The notes under the pieces are model-generated. The model ran no database searches. It had not been told where the DNA came from and saw only the letters and a program-made list of their open reading frames with translations. From assembly GCA_963977495.1 (NCBI GenBank), contig CAXBOT010000001.1:1240001-1304000 (forward strand): 64,000 bases of DNA. Reading direction: 5' to 3'. Numbering within the stretch: the first letter of the stretch is position 1; every line of letters begins with the position of its first letter. A program made the translations under genes and the position numbers. The stretch is from UBA1672 sp963977495 (GTDB lineage Bacteria; Pseudomonadota; Alphaproteobacteria; Micavibrionales; Micavibrionaceae). Positions 53,365 through 61,727 of this stretch are shown piece after piece.

Positions 53365-55392
53365 TTATAGATGTTTCGAGATGATAAACCATTGCCCGCC
53401 GTCCGATACGACCGTGATCGCGCTGTACTGGCTGTTTAATGGTTGGCCATAGCCATCAGGGCCGCTGCCGCCTTGTTCGGTTACGGTAATCACATTGGCA
53501 GAACCGTCGGTTTTCTTGATCGTAATGCTGCGCCCTATGGCTTCTGCCGCGTTGGCGGGGGGCAAGCGCGCCGTCATCGCTCCGCCAAAGGCCGAAAGCA
53601 AATAGGTATCCACCGCCATATCAATGTCATACAAGCCCGAACCATCAAAGAACCGCGTATTACCGCCCGAACGGTTAGAGGCCGTCACAAACCATTCCGC
53701 CCCATTAGACAGCATCATCACGTAATCATTTTCCGCGCCTAAAAAGAAATTCTTTCCATCCGGCCCTGCGCCGCCATCTTCGGTCACGGTGATCACATTG
53801 GCGGAGCTATCGGTTTTCTTGACCACCATCATCACACCCACAGAAGCCGCCGCATTGGGCAACACAATATCCAGCGCACCGCCAAAGCTCGACACCAGAT
53901 GCACAGAGTGCGACAGATCGAGGGTATATGTACCGCTCGCATCAATAAATTCCGTATCATAGCGTTGCAACGTCGCATTCATATCCGTCACGGTGGTACG
54001 TTGCAGGCGGTTTTTATACGGATAGCCCGCATTATAGGCGGTATATTCCCCGCCCGATAAATCCCATATCGCCGCGCCGTCACTGACCGATAGCAAATTA
54101 AAGATCGAGGTTTCGGTTGAGCCTGCCACCAATTTGATATTGGGCACAAGATTATCACTCTCGGCATAGGGGTTCACCAGCAGGGTTTTCTCCGCATTAC
54201 TGCCAATGATGAAACAGCCCTGCGCTGTGCCTTTGACGTTGGCTTCGCAATCAACAAAGGCGTTGTTATATTTGCCGTCCTCGATATAAAATCCCGCGCC
54301 TGATATATCCGCGCCCAGTGAATAAGCGCGGCACGCATGGAATTTATTGGCATTTGGCGTATCGCCTGCGCCGCTGCGTGTCAGGTGGAACCCGTTTACG
54401 GCGGGTTGTTCGACCAGAACGCGGGTGAAATTATTCCAATAACATGGGAAACTGGGGTTGGTATAACCATCAAGCTGCACCCCTGTATTGGGCGCGGTGA
54501 TGGTGACATCGCTGACGCTGGTTTGCACCACGGGGCGCGTCAGGCCGAACAATTTCACCCCGATATCGCCGCCCTCTATACGCAAATCCGTAAGGCGGCA
54601 ATGATCTTCGACGATTTCAATCACGTTGAACGTATTATTCAACGCCTTCAGCACCGATTTCTGCCCCGCGCCAAACAACGATTGCCGCGCATTCAAACGA
54701 ATCGTTGCCGACACCAGATAGTCCCCTTCGGGCAGGAACACGCTATCGGACGCCGCCAGCGCGTTGATAATCGCGCTCGTATCATCGGCAAGACCGTCCC
54801 CCAATGCGCCGAAATCCTTGACCGAGATCAGGTCGCTGAATTTATCATGAGCCGTGCGCACCACTGCCCCCGCGCCCGAAGCCGTAAAATCAGGCGCAGC
54901 CATAGACCCCGCCAACGACACCGCCACCGGATTACCCGCCCCGTCAAAGCCCAGCGCCTTATTGCTGCGCACCGCGCGATCGGGCAACACAACGCCCGCA
55001 GGGTTTTCATGGTCGCCATAGCGCAGCATAAGATCATTTTCGCGGTTCACCTGTTGCAAGGCGGCGATCATATAATCCAGCTCCGTATTGATGCTCGCGG
55101 CGGAAAAATCCCCGCCTTCGAGATAATCGGTGACACGCTCTATCGGCAGTTCGCGCGCCAAGGTGATTACTGCGCCGTTTGCGGGCGCGCTGGTAAATGT
55201 AACCGCCCCGCCTGCGCTCTGCCCCGCACCTGAAATAATATAGCCGCTGGCTTGTTTTGCGCCGTCCAGATACACCGCCAGATCCGCGCTCGCAAAAATC
55301 GGAAACGGATAGCTAAACCCCGTATCCACACCATCGGCGACATAGCGCACAATCGGTGTTATATCGGGCATTTTTATATGTTCAGTGGTCAT
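53365..55392 (-). CDS. Phage tailspike/tail fibre with pectate-lyase-type beta-helix
   Basis: 675 residues. Residues 1-130 resemble T7-type tail-fibre adaptor domains (VRYVADGVDTGFSYPFPIFA, LDYMIAALQQVNREND). From about 190 a pectate-lyase-3/right-handed beta-helix domain begins (VISVKDFGALGDGLADDTSA, VFLPEGDYLVS), running to about 470. Two tandem units of about 85 residues end the protein, each containing KKTDxSANVITVTExGGxGPDG. It would bind, and perhaps cut, a surface polysaccharide of the host. The ATG at 55392 follows AGGGGGG and lies two bases after a short ORF sharing its first nine codons. Confidence 0.85.
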   Translation of the reverse strand: MTTEHIKMPDITPIVRYVADGVDTGFSYPFPIFASADLAVYLDGAKQASGYIISGAGQSAGGAVTFTSAPANGAVITLARELPIERVTDYLEGGDFSAASINTELDYMIAALQQVNRENDLMLRYGDHENPAGVVLPDRAVRSNKALGFDGAGNPVAVSLAGSMAAPDFTASGAGAVVRTAHDKFSDLISVKDFGALGDGLADDTSAIINALAASDSVFLPEGDYLVSATIRLNARQSLFGAGQKSVLKALNNTFNVIEIVEDHCRLTDLRIEGGDIGVKLFGLTRPVVQTSVSDVTITAPNTGVQLDGYTNPSFPCYWNNFTRVLVEQPAVNGFHLTRSGAGDTPNANKFHACRAYSLGADISGAGFYIEDGKYNNAFVDCEANVKGTAQGCFIIGSNAEKTLLVNPYAESDNLVPNIKLVAGSTETSIFNLLSVSDGAAIWDLSGGEYTAYNAGYPYKNRLQRTTVTDMNATLQRYDTEFIDASGTYTLDLSHSVHLVSSFGGALDIVLPNAAASVGVMMVVKKTDSSANVITVTEDGGAGPDGKNFFLGAENDYVMMLSNGAEWFVTASNRSGGNTRFFDGSGLYDIDMAVDTYLLSAFGGAMTARLPPANAAEAIGRSITIKKTDGSANVITVTEQGGSGPDGYGQPLNSQYSAITVVSDGGQWFIISKHL

Positions 55393-55394
55393 AA

Positions 55395-55484
55395 TTACCC
55401 CCCTATGCTTTTGGCTGTTTTTTGAATTGCAAACACCGCATACGCGTTGCTTTGCGCGGGCATTTTTATATGTTCAGTCGTCAT
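55395..55484 (-). CDS. 29-residue ORF duplicating the tailspike N-terminus
   Basis: MTTEHIKMPAQSNAYAVFAI plus nine residues, with AAGGAG eight bases upstream of its ATG. Its first nine codons encode MTTEHIKMP, identical to the start of the tailspike, and the DNA differs at one base in 27. Its stop lies two bases before the tailspike ATG. It may be a leader peptide for coupled translation or the remnant of a partial duplication. Confidence 0.5.
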   Translation of the reverse strand: MTTEHIKMPAQSNAYAVFAIQKTAKSIGG

Positions 55485-55508
55485 AGATCACTCCTTAAAA
55501 GAAACAAT

Positions 55509-55537
55509 AAAAAAACGCGGACAGAACATCCGCGTTT
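55509..55537 (-). terminator. Intrinsic terminator (minus strand)
   Basis: ACGCGGA and TCCGCGT form a perfect 7-bp stem around seven bases, followed on the minus strand by seven T. It lies after the 147-codon gene and before the tailspike unit. Confidence 0.9.
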
Positions 55538-55604
55538 ACACATAAATAATTTTGATTTCAGGCTAGAGGATTCGGCTTTTCAAACCCTTTTCTACCGCGC
55601 GCCT

Positions 55605-56036
55605 TTACGAATCCAGATACAGGCTTTCGTGCATCTCATCATCGTCGAGTCCCTCCATTATGAGGTGTCTTTCTTGCTCAGAACGCTGAAAATTCACATA
55701 ATTCTCAACCGTCGATGCATCGCCAAGCATATAGGAAAAGCGATCACCACATTCCTGCTGTATCACTTGATAGCCTTCCATATTCGACGGAATAACCACC
55801 GATCCCTCATCTTGAAACACAATATCAAGATCATGATCTGCAGCGAACTGCTCTACAATGGCGTAAAAGGATTCATCGGACAGGCCGCTTTTGTAATTTT
55901 CAGGCATTTTTGATAAGCCGCCAGCCTCGTTTGGCGCAAAAAGAACACCGGGCTTAGTGTAAAAATTAGCCGCAATAATATACAAATAATTTGGGTCAAG
56001 CGCCGCTTTCGTAAAGCTATCAAGATCGGTTGTCAT
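55605..56036 (-). CDS. Unknown phage-module protein, acidic
   Basis: 143 residues from the ATG at 56036, with AAGGGGG five bases upstream; an ATG one codon earlier is possible. Acidic and soluble: LDSFTKAALDPNYLYIIAAN at the start, FYAIVEQFAADHDLDIVF mid-protein and a very acidic tail (LDDDEMHESLYLDS). No family recognised. It sits between the gp14-like gene and the tailspike. Confidence 0.55.
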   Translation of the reverse strand: MTTDLDSFTKAALDPNYLYIIAANFYTKPGVLFAPNEAGGLSKMPENYKSGLSDESFYAIVEQFAADHDLDIVFQDEGSVVIPSNMEGYQVIQQECGDRFSYMLGDASTVENYVNFQRSEQERHLIMEGLDDDEMHESLYLDS

Positions 56037-56103
56037 CATATCCCCCTTCATTCTTATATTTTTTATGCCTTCAGCCTACACTAATTTTTCTGCGTTATGC
56101 AAA

Positions 56104-56598
56104 TCAAAAAAGTGACGTTACCATCCGCGCGCCGGAGGTCAGATTGTTCAGATTATTGCGCTCTTGCAACTGCGTACGCTGGAGGACATTCAGGGCGCTA
56201 CTCTGCGCGACATTTTGATCAATTGATGTTCGGCGCAGCGTGTCCAGCTCTTCGCGGCGCGCTTGCTCATCGGCAGTTTCATCGAACAGCCCGAGTAACA
56301 CCGCCTGCGATGAGCCCACGCCTGAGCCAACCCCTTGCGCACTGAAATTGGCGCGTTGACGTGCCACTGCGCGGCGCAGCGCGGTTTTGCGCTGGTCTTC
56401 ATCCTGACGCGCGGTGACGGCAAGCCGCTCGCGCTCCAACGCAGCATCTTGCGATAATTGCTGTTGCTGCAATGTTTGGCGCTCTTTAAGCTGGTTGAGT
56501 GCCTGATCTTGGTTGCTGCGGCGTGATAGCTCACCCACAGCCAGCCCAACCCCTTGCGTAACCAACGCGGTTGTGAGTAATGGTGCTAATGCGGCCAT
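56104..56598 (-). CDS. Internal virion protein, gp14-like
   Basis: 164 residues, Ala/Gln/Arg-rich. An apolar start (LAPLLTTALVTQGVGLAVGE) precedes a long helix (QALNQLKERQTLQQQQLSQD) and the segment RQRANFSAQGVGSGVGSSQA, which is typical of podoviral internal or ejection proteins of the T7 gp14 type. Its position after the gp12-like gene is where T7 encodes internal proteins. Those proteins form part of the DNA ejection channel. The larger gp15 and gp16 counterparts are missing here. Confidence 0.6.
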   Translation of the reverse strand: MAALAPLLTTALVTQGVGLAVGELSRRSNQDQALNQLKERQTLQQQQLSQDAALERERLAVTARQDEDQRKTALRRAVARQRANFSAQGVGSGVGSSQAVLLGLFDETADEQARREELDTLRRTSIDQNVAQSSALNVLQRTQLQERNNLNNLTSGARMVTSLF

Positions 56599-56630
56599 AA
56601 TCGTTTCCTTTCAATAATAAATTCTTGTTT

Positions 56631-58580
56631 TTAGTCATTCACCTTGATTTCCGACGCCACCGAAAGCAGCGTAAAAGGCAGCGGTAAGTTTTGTTCAATC
56701 CGCCAGAGCGGTGAAACGCCGTCTTTCTGCCACCCCAGCGCGCGTACGCGTACATCACCACTGACCAACGGGTTGGGTTGATCCAGCGTAATAACATCGC
56801 CGAAATCCCGCAGTGATACGTCCTTTAGACCGCGCCCGACATCAAGGCGCAAGGATGCGGTGTCTTTCACGCGAAAGATCGCCTCAATCAGTCGTAACTT
56901 GCGCCCCGCGCCGACTTTGGCGACTTCGTTGGGGGGCAATGGCTCTATGATATGGGTGTACGCAAGGCCGATCTGCACCGTGTTTGCAGGTTCAGAGAGT
57001 GTCACTGCGCCGCCCAGAACCGTTTGATCGGGGATCACTGCACCATCGGCAACAATCGAAACCTCTTGCCCCTCCAAATGATCCAGCCCCGACCACATTG
57101 ATGCAGGCAAATCCACCTGACCCGATAATGCACAATCCAGTTGCAGATCAGGGTCGAACAGCTCGATAAAATAGCTGCCGTCACGCAAAACCAGCATATA
57201 AACCTGATCACCAACCGCCGCCACCGATTTGACCAAGCCGTTGGTTTCATGCAGCGTCCATGCCGATACTTTTTCGGCGCGAAACACTGTGAGCGAGGCA
57301 AATTTCCCATCCGCGCGCACCACAAACAACAAACGGTTTTGCTGGTCGTAATCCTGATCCACCGGCATGTCGACAATATGTCGTGAGAGCAACGCCAGAT
57401 CGGTGGAGGTATAGGCTTGCTCCAAATCGGTATAGAGAAACTCATATAACTCCCGCCCGCTGCGCGCACAATACAGGGTTGCACCATCCACATTCACCGG
57501 CGGGATATAGCGATCAATCCGTGACCCTGTGCGGGTTTGGCGGCGGATTTGCACCGATACAGGCGTCAATGGATCGCCCGTGACCATCCATTCCGCACCG
57601 CTTGTAAAGACCTGTAAATGACGCGAGGAAAACACCCCGCGTATGGCATTCACCTGATCGGAGAGGATCGAAAACTCTATGGCTTCGTCATCCAACCCCG
57701 CGCCAAGATCGAAATTGAACAAATCGCCTGATTTTGAAAACCATAAACGATTGGGTAAATCACGACTGCCGCCAATCACCAAGCGATCTTGATGAAACGC
57801 CACCGTCACGGGATAGCCGCGCACAGGGCTGAAGGCTTGTTCATACCAATCAATTGTCGCGCCCGTATCGGGCAGATACAAAAATTCCTCGCTGTCTATC
57901 ACATCAACGTCATAATCGGGGTTGGGTTTTGGAATCACTGTACCGCTGACCACCGTGGGCGAGTCAAAATCTGTGATCTCCACATCTATGCCGCGCACCC
58001 GCAGGCGCGTGCCCTCATGCCCCGCCGCAAAAACATCCGCCGAAGCGGTGAGCGTGATTGCGCCGCTTGTTCCACTGGGCGTAACGCTCAGCGCGCTGTC
58101 TGTGAATTTGAAAAAGGGCTGATGAATAATGTCATGATCGGCAAAGAACACCCAATCATCCAGATTCCACGTTCCCCCGATAGAGCGCACAAGTTTTTTC
58201 GGCGGCACATCGGGATGGGTGAGGAGAAGCGTATCGGCGCTTTGTGTCCACGCCAAGGCGGGAATCTGCGCCGCGCTCCATGGCGCTGGCAGGGTTGCTT
58301 CCTTAAAACCGCCCGAATAGATATCAATTTGCGTATCGGTAATCACCAATAAGGCGGTTTGCTGCGTGTTGAATTCAAAGGCAATCAGCTTCCCATCGCC
58401 CGCCGCCGTATCAATATAACCAAGACCTGCGCGGCGCGTCACACCGCCTGTCGGCTGGATAAACACATTACGCAAACGCAGCGCGCCATTATCATAGGCA
58501 CGTAAATCCCCCCGCCCCAAAAGCGCGTAGCTGACCTCCCCTGCGGTGAAGGTGGTTTTAATATCTCTTATTCGTGTCAT
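56631..58580 (-). CDS. Tail tubular protein B-like (gp12-like) structural protein
   Basis: 649 residues from the ATG at 58580, with AAAGGAAA upstream. The N-terminal TTFTAGEVSYALLGRGDLRAY and LRNVFIQPTGGVTRRAGLGY, followed by TPVSVQIRRQTRTGS and NRLWFSKSGDLFNF, are hallmarks of the podoviral nozzle/tail tubular B family that forms the distal part of the short tail. Predicted largely beta. Order gp11-like, gp12-like, gp14-like matches T7. Confidence 0.8.
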   Translation of the reverse strand: MTRIRDIKTTFTAGEVSYALLGRGDLRAYDNGALRLRNVFIQPTGGVTRRAGLGYIDTAAGDGKLIAFEFNTQQTALLVITDTQIDIYSGGFKEATLPAPWSAAQIPALAWTQSADTLLLTHPDVPPKKLVRSIGGTWNLDDWVFFADHDIIHQPFFKFTDSALSVTPSGTSGAITLTASADVFAAGHEGTRLRVRGIDVEITDFDSPTVVSGTVIPKPNPDYDVDVIDSEEFLYLPDTGATIDWYEQAFSPVRGYPVTVAFHQDRLVIGGSRDLPNRLWFSKSGDLFNFDLGAGLDDEAIEFSILSDQVNAIRGVFSSRHLQVFTSGAEWMVTGDPLTPVSVQIRRQTRTGSRIDRYIPPVNVDGATLYCARSGRELYEFLYTDLEQAYTSTDLALLSRHIVDMPVDQDYDQQNRLLFVVRADGKFASLTVFRAEKVSAWTLHETNGLVKSVAAVGDQVYMLVLRDGSYFIELFDPDLQLDCALSGQVDLPASMWSGLDHLEGQEVSIVADGAVIPDQTVLGGAVTLSEPANTVQIGLAYTHIIEPLPPNEVAKVGAGRKLRLIEAIFRVKDTASLRLDVGRGLKDVSLRDFGDVITLDQPNPLVSGDVRVRALGWQKDGVSPLWRIEQNLPLPFTLLSVASEIKVND

Positions 58581-58613
58581 GATTTTTCCTTTATTGACCT
58601 TAAATTCAGGCAC

Positions 58614-58638
58614 AAAAAAACCCGCCAAATGGCGGGCT
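58614..58638 (-). terminator. Intrinsic terminator upstream of the gp12-like gene (minus strand)
   Basis: GCCCGCC-ATTT-GGCGGGT on the minus strand, followed by seven T. It separates the small acidic genes from the gp12-like gene. Confidence 0.9.
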
Positions 58639-58666
58639 TTCGTAAATTCTATATTACAGCGTGTGA

Positions 58667-58885
58667 CTAAACGAAGTGTACGCCGTCTTCTTGATGCGCG
58701 GGGCCTGAAGATACAGGCTTCTCTTCCTGTATATACGCTTTCGCTTCATCAGGAATACTTACGCTTGCATCTGCGCCCAGTATGCTGTCATCACCATAAT
58801 CCATGTGATCTTCACTTGCGCCTGATGCACCGGAAAAACCCGGTAAAATATTTTTAACTCTATCCATAAAACTCATTGCATTCAC
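58667..58885 (-). CDS. Small acidic phage protein, paralogue 1
   Basis: 72 residues: MDRVKNILPGFSGASGASED, then LGADASVSIPDEAKAYIQEE and KPVSSGPAHQED. It shares the pattern LGxxASVSxPDxxxxxxxxxxPVS with the next upstream gene (58988-59284), so the two are probably paralogues. No family recognised. Soluble; possibly a minor virion or decoration component, by position only. Confidence 0.55.
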   Translation of the reverse strand: MNAMSFMDRVKNILPGFSGASGASEDHMDYGDDSILGADASVSIPDEAKAYIQEEKPVSSGPAHQEDGVHFV

Positions 58886-58987
58886 CCTTATAATTTTGCG
58901 TTTCTACGTGTTAGCACTACTTATAATCTTTATTATACCAAATCGTCAAGAAAAACACCAGATTACTCTGTATTTTACGCGCTGAAA

Positions 58988-59284
58988 TTATTCGTAAATA
59001 GCGTGTAATATGCTGGGGTTATCATCGCTTGCATCCGATCTTTTTCTTCTCGCTGATGGCGGCGTGTCAGAAACAGGGGTGTGCGCCTTTAATTCCTGCG
59101 CAACGTGATCAGGAAGGCTCACCGATGCCTCGACGCCCAAATCCATATCATCGGGCTTTTCAAGGCCGTCATCTGCAATATTTGCAACGCGCCATTTCTC
59201 GCCGACCTTGTCCATTTTATCGATGTCGTTCACGTCTACCTCACATATATGATGATCCATCAGGGTAGAGGGCGCAATGCCCAT
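58988..59284 (-). CDS. Small acidic phage protein, paralogue 2
   Basis: 98 residues: MDHHICEVDVNDIDKMDKVG, KWRVANIADDGLEKPDDMD, then LGVEASVSLPDHVAQELKAH and TPVSDTPPSARRKRSD. The last third is related to the 72-residue protein downstream. It is located between the gp11-like and gp12-like genes, where T7 has no extra gene. Confidence 0.55.
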   Translation of the reverse strand: MGIAPSTLMDHHICEVDVNDIDKMDKVGEKWRVANIADDGLEKPDDMDLGVEASVSLPDHVAQELKAHTPVSDTPPSARRKRSDASDDNPSILHAIYE

Positions 59285-59333
59285 ACGTCAAGGAAATAGC
59301 CTAATTCCCGATTATAGCGTTTCACAAGCGCCC

Positions 59334-59903
59334 TTAATCACGCACATCAATCAGGGTGAAATTCTCGATTTTATTCGGGGTGTCTTGCTGGGCATCAATT
59401 TGCCGTGCGCGTTCATAGGCGCGCTCTGCCAGTTTGAGCATGGTTTCCGCGCGTGAGGTGTTTTCCGTCACCGGAATGGTAAATTCGGCGGCCAATTGCA
59501 TGATCAAAACTTGATCGAAATACGGGGGAAACGCTTCTTCCTGCGGCCTGAAAATATAGGTCAGCACCACGTCAGAAGCATTGGTATGAAGCGCGCCGCC
59601 CGCAATGCGGTAATTCAAACCACGCCCGCGCGCTCCGCTTCCCGCGCTTAAGGCGCGCAGGAAATCATTCGGTAATTGATAGGCATATTGATAATCGGCA
59701 ATCGGCGCACTGGCCAATTGATCGAGAATCACCTGCCCGCTGGCAAAGCTCCACGCATAGGCCGAGAGCAACGCATCACGCGCCTGAGGGTAAAGCGCGC
59801 CCGCAATCTCGCTTTGCGCTGTGCCGTCGTCGAAACTGGTAATCGGCGCGGCTCCGATTTTAATAAGCGCGCGGCTGCATAAGCCTATATCTGATAATGC
59901 CAT
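59334..59903 (-). CDS. Tail tubular protein A-like (gp11-like)
   Basis: 189 residues forming the gatekeeper/adaptor ring of short tails. SDIGLCSRALIKIGAAPITS at the start, ARDALLSAYAWSFASGQV, YAYQLPNDFLRAL and YFDQVLIMQLAAEFTIPVTE are characteristic of the family. The C-terminal ERAYERARQIDAQQDTPN helix is also typical. It is the first gene after the strong terminator at 59933. Confidence 0.82.
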   Translation of the reverse strand: MALSDIGLCSRALIKIGAAPITSFDDGTAQSEIAGALYPQARDALLSAYAWSFASGQVILDQLASAPIADYQYAYQLPNDFLRALSAGSGARGRGLNYRIAGGALHTNASDVVLTYIFRPQEEAFPPYFDQVLIMQLAAEFTIPVTENTSRAETMLKLAERAYERARQIDAQQDTPNKIENFTLIDVRD

Positions 59904-59932
59904 ACTGAAATCTCCCTAAAAATAACTGTGAT

Positions 59933-59981
59933 AAAAAGCAGCAGCCGCCCCCCTGCGTTTAAAAGCAAGGGAAGCGGCTGC
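59933..59981 (-). terminator. Strong intrinsic terminator between capsid and gp11-like genes (minus strand)
   Basis: GCAGCCGC and GCGGCTGC form the outer stem, with further pairing inside between TTCCCTTGC and GCAGGGGG, followed on the minus strand by CTTTTT. Its place after the capsid genes and before gp11 matches T-phi of phage T7. Confidence 0.8.
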
Positions 59982-60102
59982 GCTTATTCGATACCTGTCG
60001 CTCACAATGAGGCCAAGACGAGCGCCGTTCACAAGAGGAGGACGCGCTGCAAGCCTTCATGCACGTTGACGTGGCTTTGTCATGGTAAGTTGCCGAAAAG
60101 GC

Positions 60103-60342
60103 CTAGACATAAGCCGTTATGGTCACGGTGCTGCCGTCATTCGCCGTCACGACATAAAATGTCGTCGCAGGCGTTCCGTCGGTATCGATATTCGCAATAA
60201 TCAAATCATTCACATTGAGCATGCCACGCGCAGGATTGAGATATCCCGCCCCTTCGATGCTGTTGTCGGTTGTTGTGTAATGCCACAATGTGAAATTGTT
60301 CGCGTACGCAAGCACGCTTAAATCAGATGCTGTAAAAGCCAT
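60103..60342 (-). CDS. Small phage protein downstream of capsid
   Basis: 79 residues: MAFTASDLSVLAYANNFTLW, HYTTTDNSIEGAGYLNPARG, NDLIIANIDTDG and TTFYVVTANDGSTVTITAYV. Beta-rich, with short glycine turns. A head decoration or minor capsid role is plausible from its place directly after the major capsid gene. No family recognised with confidence. Confidence 0.6.
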   Translation of the reverse strand: MAFTASDLSVLAYANNFTLWHYTTTDNSIEGAGYLNPARGMLNVNDLIIANIDTDGTPATTFYVVTANDGSTVTITAYV

Positions 60343-60500
60343 CGGTTTCTCCTTGAAAATGATAAATTCGTTTGATGCGTTAAAGCCTCTTGCTTTTCGT
60401 CACAGACAAGGCAGGCAAGGTACGATGCGCGCAGCGTATACAAATAAGTGAGCGCATCGTGACCGAAGCCTAACGAAAGCTGTGCGAAAATGAAGAGGGT

Positions 60501-61334
60501 TTAATCGGGGGTTTCGTCGCAATTGATGACAACAATCCCGCTCTCATCAATCATGCCTGCGCCTTGGCTCATCATGTTATTCACAAAATGCGCGGCGCGG
60601 TCGCCATGCCATGACACATCGGTTTGCACGTCACTGGCTGCGGCATGACCGACAGCGGTTTTGTGATAATAGAAACAAGAGCGCACATCATCGACATCCA
60701 CCGGCAGCCCCGAATGCGGTACAAAGATCGTCCCGAGGAACATTTTCGCCTGCGTGATCGTTGCAAAGGGTAGAGCCTCCTTGCCGATATAATCGGCATT
60801 GACAAATTCATCAATCGACAGCAAATCGCTCCACTGTTTCCAGCCGACAATACAAAAACGCTGCCCGTCATCGGGCACATCATTTTCGCCGAATGTTTCA
60901 AACGCGCTCAGGATTTTATCCTTTGTCATGCCGACATTGCCATCGGAGATAACTTGCGTGCTGGCTGTTTCCAAAGCGGCGATAATCAAATCATCGGTTT
61001 TACGCCCCAGCGCATGCGCGCCTGCATTGGCAATAACCTGACGCTCATCAATATTGGTTTTCAGCTCATCCAAGCGATCCACCCAGTCCCCTGCGTAATA
61101 ATCACTGAGCATCACCTCTATATTGGTGTGATCCAAATTCATCACCGGCACCATGCCGTGTGTTGATTTCGTGCTGGCTGTGCCTTTGCCGACTTTCTGG
61201 AAAACCGCGCTGGAGCCATTCACATTTGATATGGTACGCACCGTGTTTCTAAGTTTCGATCCTTGTCGTTGGTAGGCCTCATGCACTTCGCGCTCGAATT
61301 GCTTGATAAAAGCCTGATCTATCGTAGTAGACAT
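60501..61334 (-). CDS. Major capsid protein
   Basis: 277 residues. The N-terminal helix IDQAFIKQFEREVHEAYQRQ and the strand pairs around ISNVNGSSAVFQKVGKG, ADYYAGD-like MLSDYYAGDWVDRLDELKT, RKTDDLIIAALETAS and IFVPHSGLPVDVDDVRSCFY fit podoviral HK97-fold capsid proteins. It follows the scaffold gene in the transcription direction, as in T7 9-10. GAGGT precedes the ATG. Confidence 0.78.
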   Translation of the reverse strand: MSTTIDQAFIKQFEREVHEAYQRQGSKLRNTVRTISNVNGSSAVFQKVGKGTASTKSTHGMVPVMNLDHTNIEVMLSDYYAGDWVDRLDELKTNIDERQVIANAGAHALGRKTDDLIIAALETASTQVISDGNVGMTKDKILSAFETFGENDVPDDGQRFCIVGWKQWSDLLSIDEFVNADYIGKEALPFATITQAKMFLGTIFVPHSGLPVDVDDVRSCFYYHKTAVGHAAASDVQTDVSWHGDRAAHFVNNMMSQGAGMIDESGIVVINCDETPD

Positions 61335-61421
61335 AGATTACCTCTTTTCGTCTAAAATTAATAATTGGAGGGATATCCGCTTTTGGTTGTCTTATGCGTT
61401 TCAAGGCCAAAAATCGGAACG

Positions 61422-61456
61422 AAAAAACCGGACAAAGCCGTGGCTTTATTCCGGTT
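61422..61456 (-). terminator. Intrinsic terminator upstream of the capsid gene (minus strand)
   Basis: AACCGGA/TCCGGTT outer stem with an inner AAGCC/GGCTT stem, followed on the minus strand by a T-run. It lies between the scaffold and major capsid genes. Confidence 0.8.
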
Positions 61457-61652
61457 CAAAACCAAACAGGCACATACATGTGTGTTTTCTGTGTGGTGAA
61501 TATTTGTAAAAACGCTCTTTACGCTTTTTTATAACACTTAAGATAATTTAAGCAAAAAGACGCAAATATGGCGTTTGTGTTGCTATATTAGGAATATAAT
61601 CACATGATGTCAAGCAAATAGTTAATTTCTTGTGGGTATTTTTCGCAAATGG

Positions 61653-61667
61653 TTAATTTTGCCTTAA
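61653..61667 (+). promoter_or_regulatory. CtrA box upstream of the PilZ gene
   Basis: TTAA-TTTTGCC-TTAA is an exact TTAA-N7-TTAA CtrA consensus, formed by two tandem copies of TTAATTTTGCC. A -10-like TATATT lies about 15 bases downstream (61682-61687), so the box overlaps the expected -35, the usual place for activation. The rest of the 393-base spacer is AT-rich and holds no gene. Confidence 0.6.
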
Positions 61668-61727
61668 TTTTGCCAAAAATATATATTAGATTATTTTCAT
61701 AAATAACTTAACGTAAAAGAAAAAACA

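Noticed and set aside
54337..55233. Plus-strand ORF of 298 codons inside the tailspike gene
   Set aside because: Arg/His-rich antisense shadow of a gene with clear tailspike motifs.
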